Shown: in pieces, positions 10,715 to 23,160 of the stretch | Position numbering within the stretch: position 1 is the first letter of the stretch | Layout: every line of letters starts with the position of its first letter | DNA from: Meconema thalassinum | Lineage: Eukaryota; Arthropoda; Insecta; Orthoptera; Tettigoniidae | Assembly (NCBI GenBank): GCA_946902985.2 | Contig: OX336395.1 | Span: 287,489,065 to 287,553,064 of the forward strand | Direction: 5' to 3' | DNA: 64,000 nt | Notes under the pieces: model-generated | The model's database searches: none | Told to the model about the DNA's origin: nothing | What the model saw: the letters and a program-made list of their open reading frames with translations, nothing else | Position numbers and translations under genes: made by a program

Positions 10715-11060
10715 GTCCGCCCCGTAGTTGCTAGCACTCTTGGCTGTCACCGCGGAGTCCCGGGTTCGATTCCAGGCTCTGCCAAGAAATGTAATTCTGA
10801 GGGCTGGAACGAGGTACACTGAGAAGAGGTGGGTTCCATTCCCACTTCAGATACCTTGGAAGTGGTTTTCCGTGGTTTCCCACTTCTTCTGGTTCATAAA
10901 TTAAGGCCACGGCCGCCTCTTTCCCAATCCTCATTGATTTACAAATACACACACTAATACAGCTATCACAATAACACTGGTTTTCAGACAAATTCTACAC
11001 AAACGCAAGTATATGGGGCTGCAAGACCACGATGTCGCCAAGCCCTAAATGGAACAACAA
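10715..11060 (+). mobile_element. tRNA-derived SINE, family S2
   Basis: GTAGTTGCTAGCACTCTTGG (A-box region) and CCCGGGTTCGATTCCAGG (B box) open the element; GGTTTTCCGTGGTTTCCCAC and the 3' tail GCAAGACCACGATGTCGCC follow. It is the plus-strand counterpart of the copy at 9650-10030. Confidence 0.85.
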
Positions 11061-11639
11061 CTTTCAGCAGGTCTCATCTACCACGAGGAATTGCACCGGT
11101 GTTGGAAGAGTAAGCAATAGACTGATTTAAAGTTCTGTCCTATTACTGTAATCATCAACAAAAGCTAGCACGTGAGCTTAGCGTGTTTTTCACATCTTAC
11201 GGCCTCCCCACAGTGTTGCCAATTCTACCAACAGCACAGCTTCTACATCTGTCAATCGGTGGATCAGGGCGAGTGTGAGTTAAAAGGGAAGGCAAGTACA
11301 CTCCGCATCAAGCGCTGTTGACACTAGGAGACTGCGTGTTGTTCTGCCGCTAATAATACCAATTCTACTGTAATTACGAACTACTATACCGTTAAGGGTA
11401 TGAATCCCTTGAAACTATTCCCATATCACAAATTTGAAATCCCAACTGACCAATCGCAATGCTCGTGCCACAATGATCTATTGACATACAGTGGACACTG
11501 TACTGCTCGGGTTTAAGCTCTGTGAACTTGCGGGGTGAAGGGCAGAGGCAGGGAAGGGTCAGGCGAGAATTGAGAAGCCTGTTTACAGGCCGCCGTGTTA
11601 CCTGATATTCCCGTCTATTCCAATACTGCTAACATGGGG
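11061..11639. other. No recognisable gene
   Basis: Only short frames in all six phases and no match to the repeat families in this window. Confidence 0.5.
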
Positions 11640-11748
11640 TCTTGTAATTAATAAAGCAGAGAGCCCTCAGCCCGACCGCTCCTCGCCAGGCGGCTGCGCC
11701 CGTGCAGCCCGGCTTCGCCCTTTGTACACGCCTGTCTGGCCGTTTGTA
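11640..11748. repeat. Dispersed ~105-bp GC-rich block, copy 1
   Basis: The block from TTGTAATTAATAAAGCAGAG through CAGCCCGGCTTCGCCCTTTG to CTGTCTGGCCGTTTGT recurs almost identically at 20095-20202. It is far more GC-rich than its surroundings. At this copy it is followed directly by TATATAAGGAGCGG, a TATA-box-like sequence; the other copy is not. Family unknown. Confidence 0.75.
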
Positions 11749-12397
11749 TATAAGGAGCGGAGTCGGGCTGGTCGGGAGCAGTCGTCTGGTAGAGGCAGTG
11801 GTCGACTGTTTATGTTCGACGATAATTATAACATTATTATATGTTTTAAGATAAATATTCATAAATATCTGTTCAGTAACTAGAATTTTGTGATCGGGTG
11901 GTGCACTAGGTAGCATATCTCTGTGTTCCAAGCTCTCTGGTCGACCGACGCATGAGCTCTGTGTGCTTCAGTGCCAAATGTGCAGATCGTGAACCAGTAT
12001 TCAGTAAAACTGTCATTGTAGTCGTATGAAATCAACGCGCTGTGTAGAAATTGGGTTTGGGTATATTATGGTACAGTGCTATTTCTTGTCTCATTTTCAC
12101 CAGTTTATTTACGCGAACATATGGACAGTGCACTTTGGGTAATTTATATAGACATGTTGGATTTTGAGCACATGCGCGAAGGTATCCTTATCTAATTGGT
12201 CAAACAGCTGTTTCTTGAGCTGTGATTGGTGGGAGAAACTGTTTCATAATGAAAAATAGTGTTATAATGACCATCATTATGATACAGTTTTCAGACATAT
12301 AATAGTGAGGGTCGAACATAAATATTTTTTTCTGTCAGTTTAAGTATCATGTGCCAGTTCTGTAGTAGTATTCATTATCATCCATAAAACAAATCCA

Positions 12398-12425
12398 CCG
12401 GGCGAAGCCGGGCACTACTGCTAGT
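12398..12425 (+). mobile_element. Helitron-type 3' terminus
   Basis: CCGGGCGAAGCCGGG can fold into a short GC hairpin and is followed about a dozen bases later by CTAG and a T, the 3' signature of Helitron elements (hairpin then CTRR, insertion between A and T). The 5' TC end cannot be fixed; the element may occupy part of 11749-12397, which shows no coding capacity. Confidence 0.4.
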
Positions 12426-15400
12426 AGTCACTATTGAACCCGCTGAGCTAAGGTTCATGTGATATTTTTTATAACAAAACATTTATGATGGGATGTTGTA
12501 CCTTTGAACACACCCAGAAAGCCACGTGGAGCTGAGAGATCACGCGATACTCTTTGAAGTAGCGGTGAATCGCACTTTTGACTTTGGTGAAGTCTGCTAA
12601 TTATTTATCTGAAGTCTTATTAATTAATTTTATCTTTCCACGAGACTCAGAATATTCCATTTCGTCATGCTGCATTATTAAAACATTTTGGAGAATGTTA
12701 ATTTCGCTTAAGGTAAGGTAATACCCTTGCAGATACGCAAATAGGAACGTAAGTAGTCGCTCAACGACTTCGTTTTGACGACCTACTTTCTAGAGGAACT
12801 CAGTGCCTTGCACTACGTCTGGAGAATCCGCCCCGTGTAGGCGTGAAATTGTATCTGTCCTATAAGACGTAGAAATTATCCGCTGTTTAGCGTGGAGCTA
12901 TTATCAGGTGCCATCGAGCACGAGAATACTGCAAATCGCTGTCACTTATGCACAGTGAGCATCAAGAAGAAGCATATTACGAAATTATTGGCAAGTATAG
13001 TGAATTATATAACATTATCGGAACACCACATTTTTGTACCCACGTGTTTGTGGAGGGCCAAGTGCCTGGTGGAAAATATACAAGTAAACGTGTTACAACT
13101 ACTTTGAATAAGTGTGATTATAAATGTGTAACATATTTGAATTGCCACGGTGAATTTTTTAATTCCAAAACGACGCAAAGTTCACGGATGCTGCGTGATA
13201 TAAAAGTGGCGTCATCACACGATAAAGAATCACAGAACAAGTGCTTGCCCACGTAGTAATTCATATCTGTGAAATAAAGGCTGTGTTACCTATTGCAATT
13301 AGAGCCAGTAACATTTACTACGAACATTATATTCTTGAAGTGAAAGAATGAACTATTACGCAATTTATTTCACCACCCACGAGATCAGACTATTTTACGC
13401 CATGTTTGAGACAGCCATCATGGGCTAATACTATCACGGTATGAGGGTGATGTTTCTATTGGAACCAGCATGATGGTGGAACTTCCTGAACAGCGAACGA
13501 GGAGGAAGGAACCCAGGATGCCATTTCCAGGCATATCCAGTACATCCACGAGGTTGTCGACAGGGACAGATCGAACCCTGGTCTTTGGAGGAGTCCAGAT
13601 GGGAATCCTGATGAGGATGATGTCGTTCCGGAGAACCAGAGATGATTTTGTTCAACCCTTGTCTTTGAAGAGAGGGCTGAGTGAGAGCTCCTCCATTTCG
13701 TGAGTTTTTGTACACCCTTTCCCGTTCTAGTTTCTGGTGGTATAGTAGGCTTAATGTAGTTTGTGAATCAATCGAATTTAGTGTCAGCCATTTTTATAGG
13801 TAGGGAATGTAACTAGTTTAATTTAGATGTCATTTATTTCAGTTAGAGTGAGACACCCTTGTGTCCGACATTTTGGTCAGCCCTGGTGCAGCTTGATGAA
13901 CGTCGTAGAACGTCAATGCCTATCTTTTGCTGAACGTGACCGTAGTCATTTTAGGCTACTTTGATCAACTCTATTTGGGGTGATTTTTCAAGTCTTTGCT
14001 GACTTTAGTTATGGCAATCAGATGCCATGATTATTTCTTTAACTGCATTCTTTGCAGCCAGTCTTTGTTACACCCCTGACTTTCGTTAGAACAGTCGTAT
14101 CAGTTAGGTAGTCGACTGTAATTACCAGTTTTGTAACTGCATTATATTTCATTTGAAATGAGCTCTGAAGCCATTCTTGGTCAAGTGTGGACCTAATAAT
14201 CAGAAGGAATGTTTCGTTTTCTAGCATCGAACTCAGTTCCCAACGTATCATTAAGCAGATCCAGAGTGTGGAATCTGCGCCACAATTACTATTTTGTTAG
14301 TGTCATGTGAAGACACATATTTATTTGATGTTGTACAAGCAACTACTGAATTATATCTTTGAGAGCGAAGAGCTCCAGTAATAGTAACATTACTATCATT
14401 TACATGTCTTTGGTTTGAAAGACAGAATTATATTGTTGTATTCAGATTTATAGCGTGTTTTTATACACGCATTCTTCGAGGTTTGTAACCTACGGTAAAG
14501 ATTTTATTGAAGAGGCCAGATGTACAGTTTTTATTTTGTTTAAATCGCCGGCCTTGAATAGTTAGTGTGTTGTGTCTGACTAGCGCAGGAATGTTGTAAC
14601 CTGCTAGCGACACAAAACTGGTTTGTGACCCAGTACCCTTGAGAGCACGCCTGTTATATTGTGAGACAGAATTACTTTGACAAGAGACGGAATGCTTGTT
14701 GTATTCGCTTTTCCTTTCATTGCAATTTAGCACATAGAACCCAGTTTCCATTCTTGTATCTGATCACATGTTTTATAGATTGTTTTTTGTTAGTTAAGCG
14801 CACTGTTGCGTGTACCGTCGTTGACGTGTACAGTTATGTCAGGTTTTCTATAGTACGTTGAAGGCTACCCCGTTATAGGAGGGATTTATTGTATAAAGGT
14901 ATCTGCGTGAGCCTTGTCCGGGATTGTTCCCGTGGACCAGATGTTATTGGAGGGTGACTGTAGTGTACAGGCCAATCCCAGAGTTATTGAACGCGAGCTG
15001 TGCGCCGCTGGTAACTTGTGTTATTGTGTGTCCGAGTTGTTATTTCTCGTTGATTATATTCCGACTTTTGAGTCGAAGCTTTTTGGTGGAGAATGATCTC
15101 AGTGGAGACACTCCGTGCCCAGGTTTTTGTCAGTATTATTCGCCATAAACCAACGATAAATCTAAACCGACATCTTAATAATAAAACGCATAATTTTGGT
15201 AAAACAAAAGCTAACTAACGAATTCTATCTAACTTTGTTCTCTTGCATTTGGAACCTGCTGACATGGCCGTGCAGATGAAGGTATTTTTCCTTTTGAGGA
15301 AATGACTTAGACAGCTGACACTCTTGTAGCGACCTGAAGCATGCTCGAACCTTGAGTTCGTAGCTTGTGGAGCGCAGGCCATGCGATGTTAGACGTAGTC

Positions 15401-16078
15401 TTTACTATGCAGTCGTCACCGTAACCACACACATTAGATGACTATGGCTTACAAAGAGTAAACCAAGGTGCAGGCAGGCATTATAATAAAACTGTTGTCT
15501 ATTTCATTACTTATTTATGATGTCAAAGTGTATAAATCCTACATGTCACCTTATTGTGTGCTGTTAGCACGTAGTTACTAAGAGTATTTAAATGTTTTTT
15601 TTTACTTGGCTGTACACTTAGCTTTTGAATGTAATTGTTTTCTGTTACGGACGTCATCGCCGTAAACTTTGTTATTAATTGATATGACTTAGCTAGATGA
15701 ATTAACGTTAAATGTAAATGTGGAGATGGTATCATCCTAACTTAGATTTGTTTTGCTACCCTGTTAAATGTAAATTCAGATATTAGCTTGATTTTGTAAC
15801 TTGAACGAGGGACTTGCGTCGTACCATTTTCCCAGTGTTGCTGTTGTTGCTTCATTATTGTGAGATAGATCTTTCGCGAGGGTTTTCCGTAACATCTCAG
15901 GTAGGGACCTGCTCTTTATTTTTGTTTATTAGCTTGCGGACTAGCCGATTGTAACCCTCCGAACTAGGCTAGGGGCTTGTGAATTTTATCAATAAATTTT
16001 CACGGTGTTTTACATAAGCCTGGATGTTTATTTTCTCAGTCTAGTTTTTAAGGTGAACCTTTCCTTAGGCAGTCTATG
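12426..16078. other. 3.6 kb without recognisable genes
   Basis: The longest frames (102 codons at 12948-13256; 93 codons on the minus strand at 13434-13715) match nothing I know. A canonical AATAAA lies near 15990 in AT-rich sequence, so a non-coding transcript end is possible but unsupported. Confidence 0.5.
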
Positions 16079-16086
16079 ACCATCGT

Positions 16087-19000
16087 CAGGGCCGGATTTA
16101 CCGTAAGGCAAAATAGGGACGTGCCTAGGGGCGCCGCAGTTCAAGGAGCGTCGCAAGGTGCCCCTATGGTTAGGCAACCGGCAATGATCCTTACTGGAGG
16201 CGCCCCGAAGGGCACCGCCGTCAGACGCCCTCTTTGCTACTGCTTTAAATGTGCTAAGTTAGGATTACAGCAGTAGTCTATATATGCTAAAATAAATATT
16301 GAGAAATGAGCAGAGCCATTTAGAAATAATATCGTGTCTTTGTCGCATGCCCTTCCACATCGCTTTTTGTTATGCCGCTCGACGCCCTTTCGTCCCGACA
16401 AGTGTGAGAGGGGCGGGGAGGCGGACGAGCGGAGCTGTGCTGCGCGCGCTGTTGTTGCGGTAGCTGGGTTTGCTTGCATTGTAGTAGCATCGAAGTGCCC
16501 CACGCCCCACCCCCCTTGCCTGTGCTGTGTGCGAGTTCGAGCTTGCGTTGTGTTGTTTTGTTGTGATGTGATCTGCAAGTAAATGTTTTAAACTATGGGC
16601 AGAAAAAGGTTGTCTGGTTACCAAAACCGTGTCCGCAAAGCTGAAGAGGATAAGAAAGCCAAGGTGACACTATCAAAATGTCGGAAAATAAATGAGATGT
16701 TTAGTGGGCGTGTGAATCCTACACCTCCTACGACAAATTCGGATAACAATAACAATTCTTGCTCTGCGGTTCACGACATTGACTGCGATGGAGTTCAGCA
16801 ACTTGAGGTAAGCTACCGTTCACGAATTACTTACGCAAAGTAGGCCTTTCCCTATAGGCGATTCCTTGATACACTGTTGCACAAAGTGACATACGTAAAA
16901 ACTCCGACTGGCCTCGAAACCGTACCGTGCCTGCAGAGTATATTAAAAGTTGTTCTTTTTAAATTTACTATGTTTGAAGTGCTCTAATTAATACGGGATT
17001 TTCCTTTTCAGCTCCAACAAGCCAAAATTGATGAAAAAGAGAATGACAATTCTAGGCCTACATTTAATTCAAATGACACCTTAGGGGGAGAAAGAACAAA
17101 AAATTAAATTTGCCTCAGCGGACAAACAAAATGTTACGACCAATGGTGAACCAAAAGAAAGGTTTCTAGGTCTTATGGAGAGCATCAGGCACAAGTCAGA
17201 GCAGCTTTTTGATGCAGTAAAGGCTAAGTTGGAAGATCTGGATTTGAAAGTGGAGGATATTCGAGGCCAATCTTACGATAACGCAAGTAATATGTCCGGC
17301 GAATATTCCGGGTTGCAAGCTCGAATAACGGCCTTGAATCCCTTAGCTCTCTATGCATCATGCTCACCCCAATCACTAAATTTGGTTGCAACTCATGCCG
17401 CTGAATCTTGTTCAGAATCTGTAAGGTATTTTTAACAGTTCAAGAACTGTACAACTTTTTTACTGCTTCGACCTACGGATGGGAAATTCTAAAGAACTTT
17501 ATTGCGCGCGTACTAAAAAGCCCGTCAGTGACTCGGTGGTCGGCACGATATGACGCTTGTCAAGCTCTGAGGGAAGGCTGGTGTGGCGTCGTGGCAGCTC
17601 TTGAGATTATACACGAAGACAGAAATCAAAAGGCAAACACTCGAAGTGTAGCCAAAAGCATCTTAAGCAATATCCTACAATTATAAACTGCTTTCCTAGT
17701 TGTTTTTTGGAGTACCATTCTAAAAAGATTTAATACTGTCAGCCAGAAGTTCCAAAACGTTAGCACTAATTTGAGAACTGTGGTAGAATGTTACGCTTCG
17801 TTAGCGGAATTTGTGCAAAGTTTAAGAGATAATTTCGGTGTCTATGAGAAAGAAGCCAAAGAATTAAGCGGTATTGCTCAATATTCCTACGACCTAAAGA
17901 GAAGACCGGAACGAAAGACTAGGAATGATGAGACAAAGCCAAGAGAATATGTACTGTCAGAGGGCTCAGAAAATTTTCACGTCAATGTATTTTATGTAAT
18001 TCTGGCTGTACTAATTGCTGAGCTTAAGAGGCGTAGTGAGGCTTACAAAGTCCTCCATAAGAGATTTTATTTTCTAGAAAACTTGTTAGACCAATGATAA
18101 AACAATTCGCTGACGATCTCTCAGAAAAGTATGTGGATGAATTAGAAAGTGCGCTGGCTGACGAGTGCTTGCATTTAAAGGAACATTTAAAAATTGCAGA
18201 TTTAAAAGGTACCGTAAGTCAGCCTCTGAGCTCAGCACTTTCCTTCATGGAAAAGATTTACACGTAAACATTGCTTTACGGATACTTCTCACCATTCCAG
18301 TGACCAATTGTTCTGGAGAAAGATCATTTTCGGTACTGAATCGCGTCAAGAACTATTTGCGGTCAGTCACTAAAGAAGAAAGGTTATACTCTATTGCACT
18401 CCTAGCGATTGAAAAAGATATGACGATAAACTTGAACTGCGGTGCCATAATTAATGAATTTGCCGAAAAGAAGTCAAGAAGGAAACTTTTGAAGTAGTTC
18501 TCGTTGTGCTTGAGGCAGGCCCCGTTATGTCTTCATTCATGTTTTTAATCTGCACTTTAATTTCTCTAAAATATATTGCAGGAAGATATGCAGTTGGCCT
18601 TATTTGTATTTTAGAGGCGCTTTGTTCAATTTAAAATGTCGTTTGTACCACTGCTCTTCATGCGTTTTAAAATTAGTGTGTGTTCTACTATTTTTTAAAT
18701 TATATTTCGTGCTACCGCAGTTCATTCAGTTACAGCAGTAAATTATGTTTTTATTTTTGAAGCTACTCTTCATTTTTGTTGTTTGAATTAAGCCTAGACA
18801 TTATTTTTGGAAAGGGTATTTCATAAAGTGTTTTTGTTGCATAAAAGTTAAACTGTTTCATGTAGTTTTACTCCAAGCTGTTTTTTTTATTGAATTGACT
18901 ATGTATCCCTGCGTAAAAATTCAAGCATAAACTTATGCTGTCAGCCATATATCTGTTTATTCCTTTTTTCCGAACCTTACCTCATGCGAGTGGCTATGCC

Positions 19001-19096
19001 TTATCATAAAATTCGGGGGGGGGGGGGGCGCTCAAGTGATGAGGGGTGCCCAATGGAGAGGTGCCTATAGCCTAACTTTGGGTAAATCCGGCCCTG
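16087..19096 (+). mobile_element. hAT transposon, 3.0 kb, perfect 8-bp target duplication
   Basis: Termini CAGGGCCGGATTTACC and GGTAAATCCGGCCCTG are exact 16-bp inverted repeats. The identical 8-mer ACCATCGT lies on both sides (16079-16086, 19097-19104). The interior carries one transposase gene with an intron, now broken. The undamaged target duplication and termini argue for recent insertion, while the coding part was already deleted, so this is probably a non-autonomous copy mobilised in trans. A G run near 19015 may be polymorphic. Confidence 0.95.
16595..18497 (+). pseudogene. hAT transposase (ZMYM1/DUF4371 type), deleted and frameshifted
   Basis: Exon 1 (16595-16807) starts MGRKRLSGYQNR, the usual start of this family, and ends at a GAG|GTAAGC donor; the acceptor TTTTCAG is at 17011 (204-bp intron, phase 0). 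Exon 2 reads on for 31 codons to a stop at 17105. Then, in other frames, come DIRGQSYDNASNMSGEYSGL with LNLV (17175 on), LYNFFTAS...VTRWSARYDA (17408-17686, in-frame stop at 17684, continuing to 18097) and the C-terminal hAT dimerisation domain (NCSGERSFSVLNRVKNYLR, 18165-18497). About half of the usual N-terminal region is missing between the first stop and 17175. Non-functional. Confidence 0.88.
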
Positions 19097-19299
19097 ACCA
19101 TCGTCACCATGTACCACGATCCCTGTGGACTACAGTTTCTCGTGCCGCTTTAGCCTATTTTGGAAGTTCACCTGATCCTCACGGCAATTATTTATGCCCG
19201 ACGGGTGAGATGTTAGGGAAGTCATTACGGTTGTTGGCTATCCTGGCAGCTCCACCGACGATCGCACTATATAGTCACTCCAAACAGACACATTTCCGG

Positions 19300-19640
19300 A
19301 GTTCTATCACCATTTTAGCATTTCACCAAACGCCAAATAGATTACAAGTAACATATACCGACAAGTTGCAATACCAATACTGCAACTAAATAAGTGTACA
19401 TATTGTAAATATTTTCACCCGTATTGACAAATATCGCTTTTATAGCCTAAGTGTAATGGATGTGATGATGATCGCTTGAAGATCGAAACTGGTCATCCTA
19501 TGGTATTTATTAATCTCATGTATTTTTTTTTCAGGATTAGGGTATAACCCAGCTCTTTTGGGTACATTCGTGTTGACCGACTGAAAAGCATCAAACTTTT
19601 GTTTACTAAGGCAACACTGAAAAATGGCTTCAAACCCCAT
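19300..19640 (+). mobile_element. PLE-1 5' fragment: terminal repeat, leader, first codons
   Basis: Plus-strand copy of the PLE-1 terminal repeat: CAATACTGCAACTAAATAA, a mutated hammerhead, TATTAATCTCATG, a T-rich tract ending in CAG, GACCGACTGAAAAGC, then GGCAACACTGAAAA and ATGGCTTCAAACCCC, equal to the PLE-1 start except for small changes. Homology stops right after the first codons, i.e. a 3'-truncated copy. Confidence 0.85.
19458..19498 (+). ncRNA. Hammerhead ribozyme, inactivated copy (PLE-1)
   Basis: Same layout as 4589-4629 with stem I GGAT/ATCC, but the first core C is G (GTGATGA, 19462) and the loop-closing pair of stem II is lost (GATCG against AGATC). The core C is essential in hammerheads, so this copy should not cleave. 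Confidence 0.75.
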
Positions 19641-19659
19641 ATTATCATAATGTTTATTA

Positions 19660-19900
19660 ACTAAATACTGAGTTTGATCCCCGGCTCCGCCAAGAATTTA
19701 AAAGTCTTGGTATGGTCAGGTACGGGGTCTCCCAGCCTGATGATGCAAAATGAGAACCTGGCGGATGCTATGGCAAGAGCAGGAGTGGAAAGGAACTGGC
19801 CGCCCGACCACACGCAAACTTCGGCTCGGGACGCCTGGTGAGTGATCCCTTTCTAATTCAGGTCGCCTACGTCCCTGGAGGTGATATGGCACTCTATTTT
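19660..19900 (+). mobile_element. SINE fragment with B box
   Basis: TTTGATCCCCGGCTCCGCCA is a degenerate B-box head shared with families S2 and S3, followed by a distinct body (GGAAAGGAACTGGCCGCCC, CTTCGGCTCGGGACG). The A-box end is missing, so the copy is 5'-truncated. Confidence 0.55.
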
Positions 19901-20094
19901 TATTTTTTTGTAAAATTTTGCAGTCCGATCACAAGATTTGGATACATATAACATATCCCTATAAGAAAATTTCATATTTCTTTGGAAATCCAATTTTTTG
20001 ACTCCCAGTGAGTCCTTCTCATCAGGCCAGAAACACCTACCTACAGTACATCCTATTGAATTCCATTTATGTGCATTATTGGCTGTATTTATAA

Positions 20095-20202
20095 TTGTAA
20101 TTAATAAAGCAGAGGGCCCTCAGCCCGACCGCTCCTCGCCAGGTGGCTGCGCCCGTGCAGCCCGGCTTCGCCCTTTGTACACGCCTGTCTGGCCGTTTGT
20201 TT
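20095..20202. repeat. Dispersed ~105-bp GC-rich block, copy 2
   Basis: Near-identical to 11640-11748, with flanking sequence unrelated to that copy on both sides; AT-rich sequence follows. Confidence 0.75.
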
Positions 20203-20889
20203 ATGTACTATTCAAATATATAATTTTTGTGGTGGTTATGGTAGTGGGGGTGATAAGTAGTGCAGTATAATGGACGAGACATGTAGTGATAATAATGAAT
20301 AGGGAAACGGCTATTTACTAACCACTGTACTGACACATGTAATTTACAAACGAACTGAAAAATATGATTAGAAAGACTGTGCCTAGGGCCTATATCTAAT
20401 TGGCTGTTAGAAAAGTTGAGATCAATAGTGTCTTCCTTTGTCGCATAGCGCCGTACAAAAATAATCAGAGCACTTTGGAAAACTTAGGTTGTCAGGAGCT
20501 CCTGAGGTAGCAATAGTGTCATTCATCGTCACATACCGCTCAAGGATAAGGATCGGAATAAATTAAAGTAAATTTGAAAGAACCAACGCTTATTGCAGCT
20601 GGTATCCCCTATGTATTGCACCATCGCCATCGCACTTATTCAGAGGCATAATATTTTCATGATGATAACTGTTTAAGGGGCCTAAGAAATCTATTTGCAC
20701 TAATTACTCACCGTGACTGCAATTTATACACAGCTCAAGATTTAACAATTTTCGCAATTCTGCACCAGAACACTGGTAGGGGTGACGTGATGCAGCCCGC
20801 ATTGCCACCAAACAATAGACTTACAAACATATTCTTACAGTTACACTACCACGGACATGAATGGTTCTAGGACCTTGAAACGTGGTTTT
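20203..20889. other. No recognisable gene
   Basis: AT-rich sequence with only short frames and no repeat match found. Confidence 0.5.
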
Positions 20890-21410
20890 CAAGTTCATTT
20901 CGTCTGTTGTTCTAAATGTAGGAATGGAGAGAGTTGTCCAAAATATCAAGTTGGCAGTGTTACCCGCAGGATTCCAAGTTAAGTTTGGTTCAGACCGGTG
21001 AAACGATGTAGAATTGTACCAAAGGGCCTAAATGCAGGGAATGAAGTGGTCTATCCGAAATTCCATGCAGACAGTGTTACTCGCAGGGTTCCAAAGGGTA
21101 AGTATACAAATTTTGGTTCAGATCGGTGAATCAGTGTAGTTTCTTGCCAAAGGGCTTAAATGCAGGGAATGGAACGGTATGTCACAAATTTCATGTAGAA
21201 AGTGTTACTCGCAGGGTTCCAAAGGATAAGTACACAAATTTTGGTTCAGATCGGTGAAACGGTGTAGATTTGTGCCGAAAGACCTAAATGCAGGGAATGG
21301 AGTGGTCTGTCCGAAATTTCATGGAGACAGTGTTACTCGCAGGGTTCCAAAGGGTAAGTATACACATTTTGGTTCAGATCGGTGAAACGGTGTAGATTTG
21401 TATAAATAAC
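20890..21410 (+). repeat. Tandem repeat, ~128-bp period, about four copies
   Basis: The motif AGTGTTACTCGCAGGGTTCC recurs at 21073, 21201 and 21329 (steps of 128 bp), with an older unit at ~20956 (117 bp away). Each unit also contains TTTTGGTTCAGATCGGTGAA and AAATGCAGGGAATGGA. The array ends with ATAACAGACAGACGAAC, a sequence type often found at ends of insect repeats. Confidence 0.85.
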
Positions 21411-21439
21411 AGACAGACGAACATTGAGCTTTATATATA

Positions 21440-21605
21440 GGTCTATAGATAGATACAGATTATCATCTGATGATGATCGCTTGACGATCGAAACTGGTCA
21501 ACCTATGGTATTTATTAATCTCATGTAATTTTTTTTTCAGAATTAGGGTATAAACCACTCGTTTGGGTACATTCGTATTGAGCGACTGAAAAGCCCAAAC
21601 TTTTG
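21440..21605 (+). mobile_element. PLE-1 terminal-repeat fragment
   Basis: Contains the hammerhead (21467-21503), TATTAATCTCATG, a T-rich tract ending CAG, and a diverged GAGCGACTGAAAAGC leader. It stops before the ORF start. Confidence 0.8.
21467..21503 (+). ncRNA. Hammerhead ribozyme, core intact, weak stem I (PLE-1)
   Basis: CTGATGA, T, GATCG/CGATC with CTTGA loop, GAAAC, TG, GTC are all intact; stem I is weak because the 5' side (ATCAT) no longer pairs with the 3' side (AACC). Cleavage would depend on tertiary contacts. Confidence 0.75.
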
Positions 21606-22299
21606 TTTTATTATGATAATAGCCTATCTTCACAACCAGAAAAACAGCAGGCTTTATAGAGCGCAAAACGTCTAAATAACCTTTTTCATAATTCATACGA
21701 TTGTGAAAGGCCTTCGACTTATTCTTATCATGAGAATTACTTTGTCGGTCAGGTGCAACGAAAATTACATTTGAAATACATGGTACATAATTAAAACGTA
21801 CAAAAGAAAAAAAAATGATACTATGACCTTGTGCGCCCAATCTAGTCTGTAAGTCTCTCTTTTGTAACAAGTCGCCACCATGATTCCCTATTAGCAGTTA
21901 GCACTACGGTCTCCTCTGCTTCTACGTCTCTCACTTTGAAATAATTCAAACAGAATCTAAACATTGCATCCTAGGTCTGCTTCTCCTTCTCTTACCATCT
22001 ACAGCCGAACTCAAGGTAATATCTCCTCTACCATTCTCTCCACATTACCCCATCATCTGATCCGACTCATACGAACAGTTTCATCTAGCGTATTAACAAC
22101 TAACGTAGCCTTCATTACAGTGCCCACGCTATAACTGTGCCGGTCAGCTATACCATACTTCCAGGTAAGGTACTGTATATCGACTGTAGGTCTACAAGCC
22201 TGAGCAGAAATATTTCTCAAATTGGCACGCTGACAATAGTGTGGCAAGCACTGATGTGTGGGCCGAGGGCATTAGACAAGGTCGGTCGACGGAACTCCC

Positions 22300-23160
22300 C
22301 AGCCCCACATAGTGGGTTAATGTCTTATGAATAGGAGTTGACAGCTCGAATTCTCAGAAATGCAACGGCCACTCATCGGCAAATATATAATGCGAGTTCC
22401 GTACTGTTCAAGTACCCTCCAGCCATTGCTCAAATCCATGTGTCCCAGCAATCATTCATGCTACCCTCATCCGTTACCTCTAGCTTAGTCTATGTAATCC
22501 TGTGTCTACCAAACTCTCACTTCCATAATGCAAGTTCGGTCTCAATACTGAGCGATGTAGGGAGAGTTTCGTCGCTACACTGACTTCTCTCTTGCTGAAT
22601 ACTGTACAGCGCAACTGAAAGCTCACTTCATTAGCTTTTCTACACCTCGACTCTATTATTCTGAGAGAATAAACAGCTTCAGTACAGTACGGTACTTAAA
22701 ATGATCTACCTGCTCCAAATTAGAACCTCCTACCTGGCATTTTATTTTCTTGCTTTTCTTCCCTACCGACATAACCTTCATCTTTAGAATGCATGTGAGA
22801 TTTCCGAAATTAAATGCCATGTCCTGTGGTTCGGATTACACGTGAAAAGGAGGTCCCGTGGCACATGATCGCCAGATTAACGGTCACGTTATACTACAAG
22901 CTACCTTTTTCTTTGGAATGCTGATTTTCATACCACATTCCCTACAATTCTGTTGCAAGTTCTAACACGTTGGCATGTAAGTTTTCGACGGAGTCTGTCA
23001 TTACAACCACACTATCAGCATAGGCCAGACTGCTTACCTGGTTTCCACCCAATTGAATTCCACCTATACAGTTTATGCCTTTAGCAAATGGTCTTATATA
23101 AAATAAACAGTAGTGGTGAAATATTACTGCCTTACCTCACTCCTGTAACAACCATAAACC
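22300..23160 (-). pseudogene. LINE reverse transcriptase remnant
   Basis: On the minus strand, conceptual pieces in changing frames give GGNQVSSLAYADSVVVMTDS (coding near 23050-22990) and, further 3', VDHFKY and a LHYGSES motif. These are the RT catalytic box and the C-terminal part of a non-LTR retrotransposon. The catalytic YADD is YADS (complement of 23011-23022), and several stops and frameshifts are present. Dead copy; clade not determined. Confidence 0.7.

Noticed and set aside
19500..19542. Intron in the PLE-1 leader (GTATTTATTAATCTCATG to T-tract CAG)
   Set aside because: It has splice-like ends and occurs in all copies, but at about 33-40 nt it is shorter than a workable spliceosomal intron; an upstream donor could not be identified.
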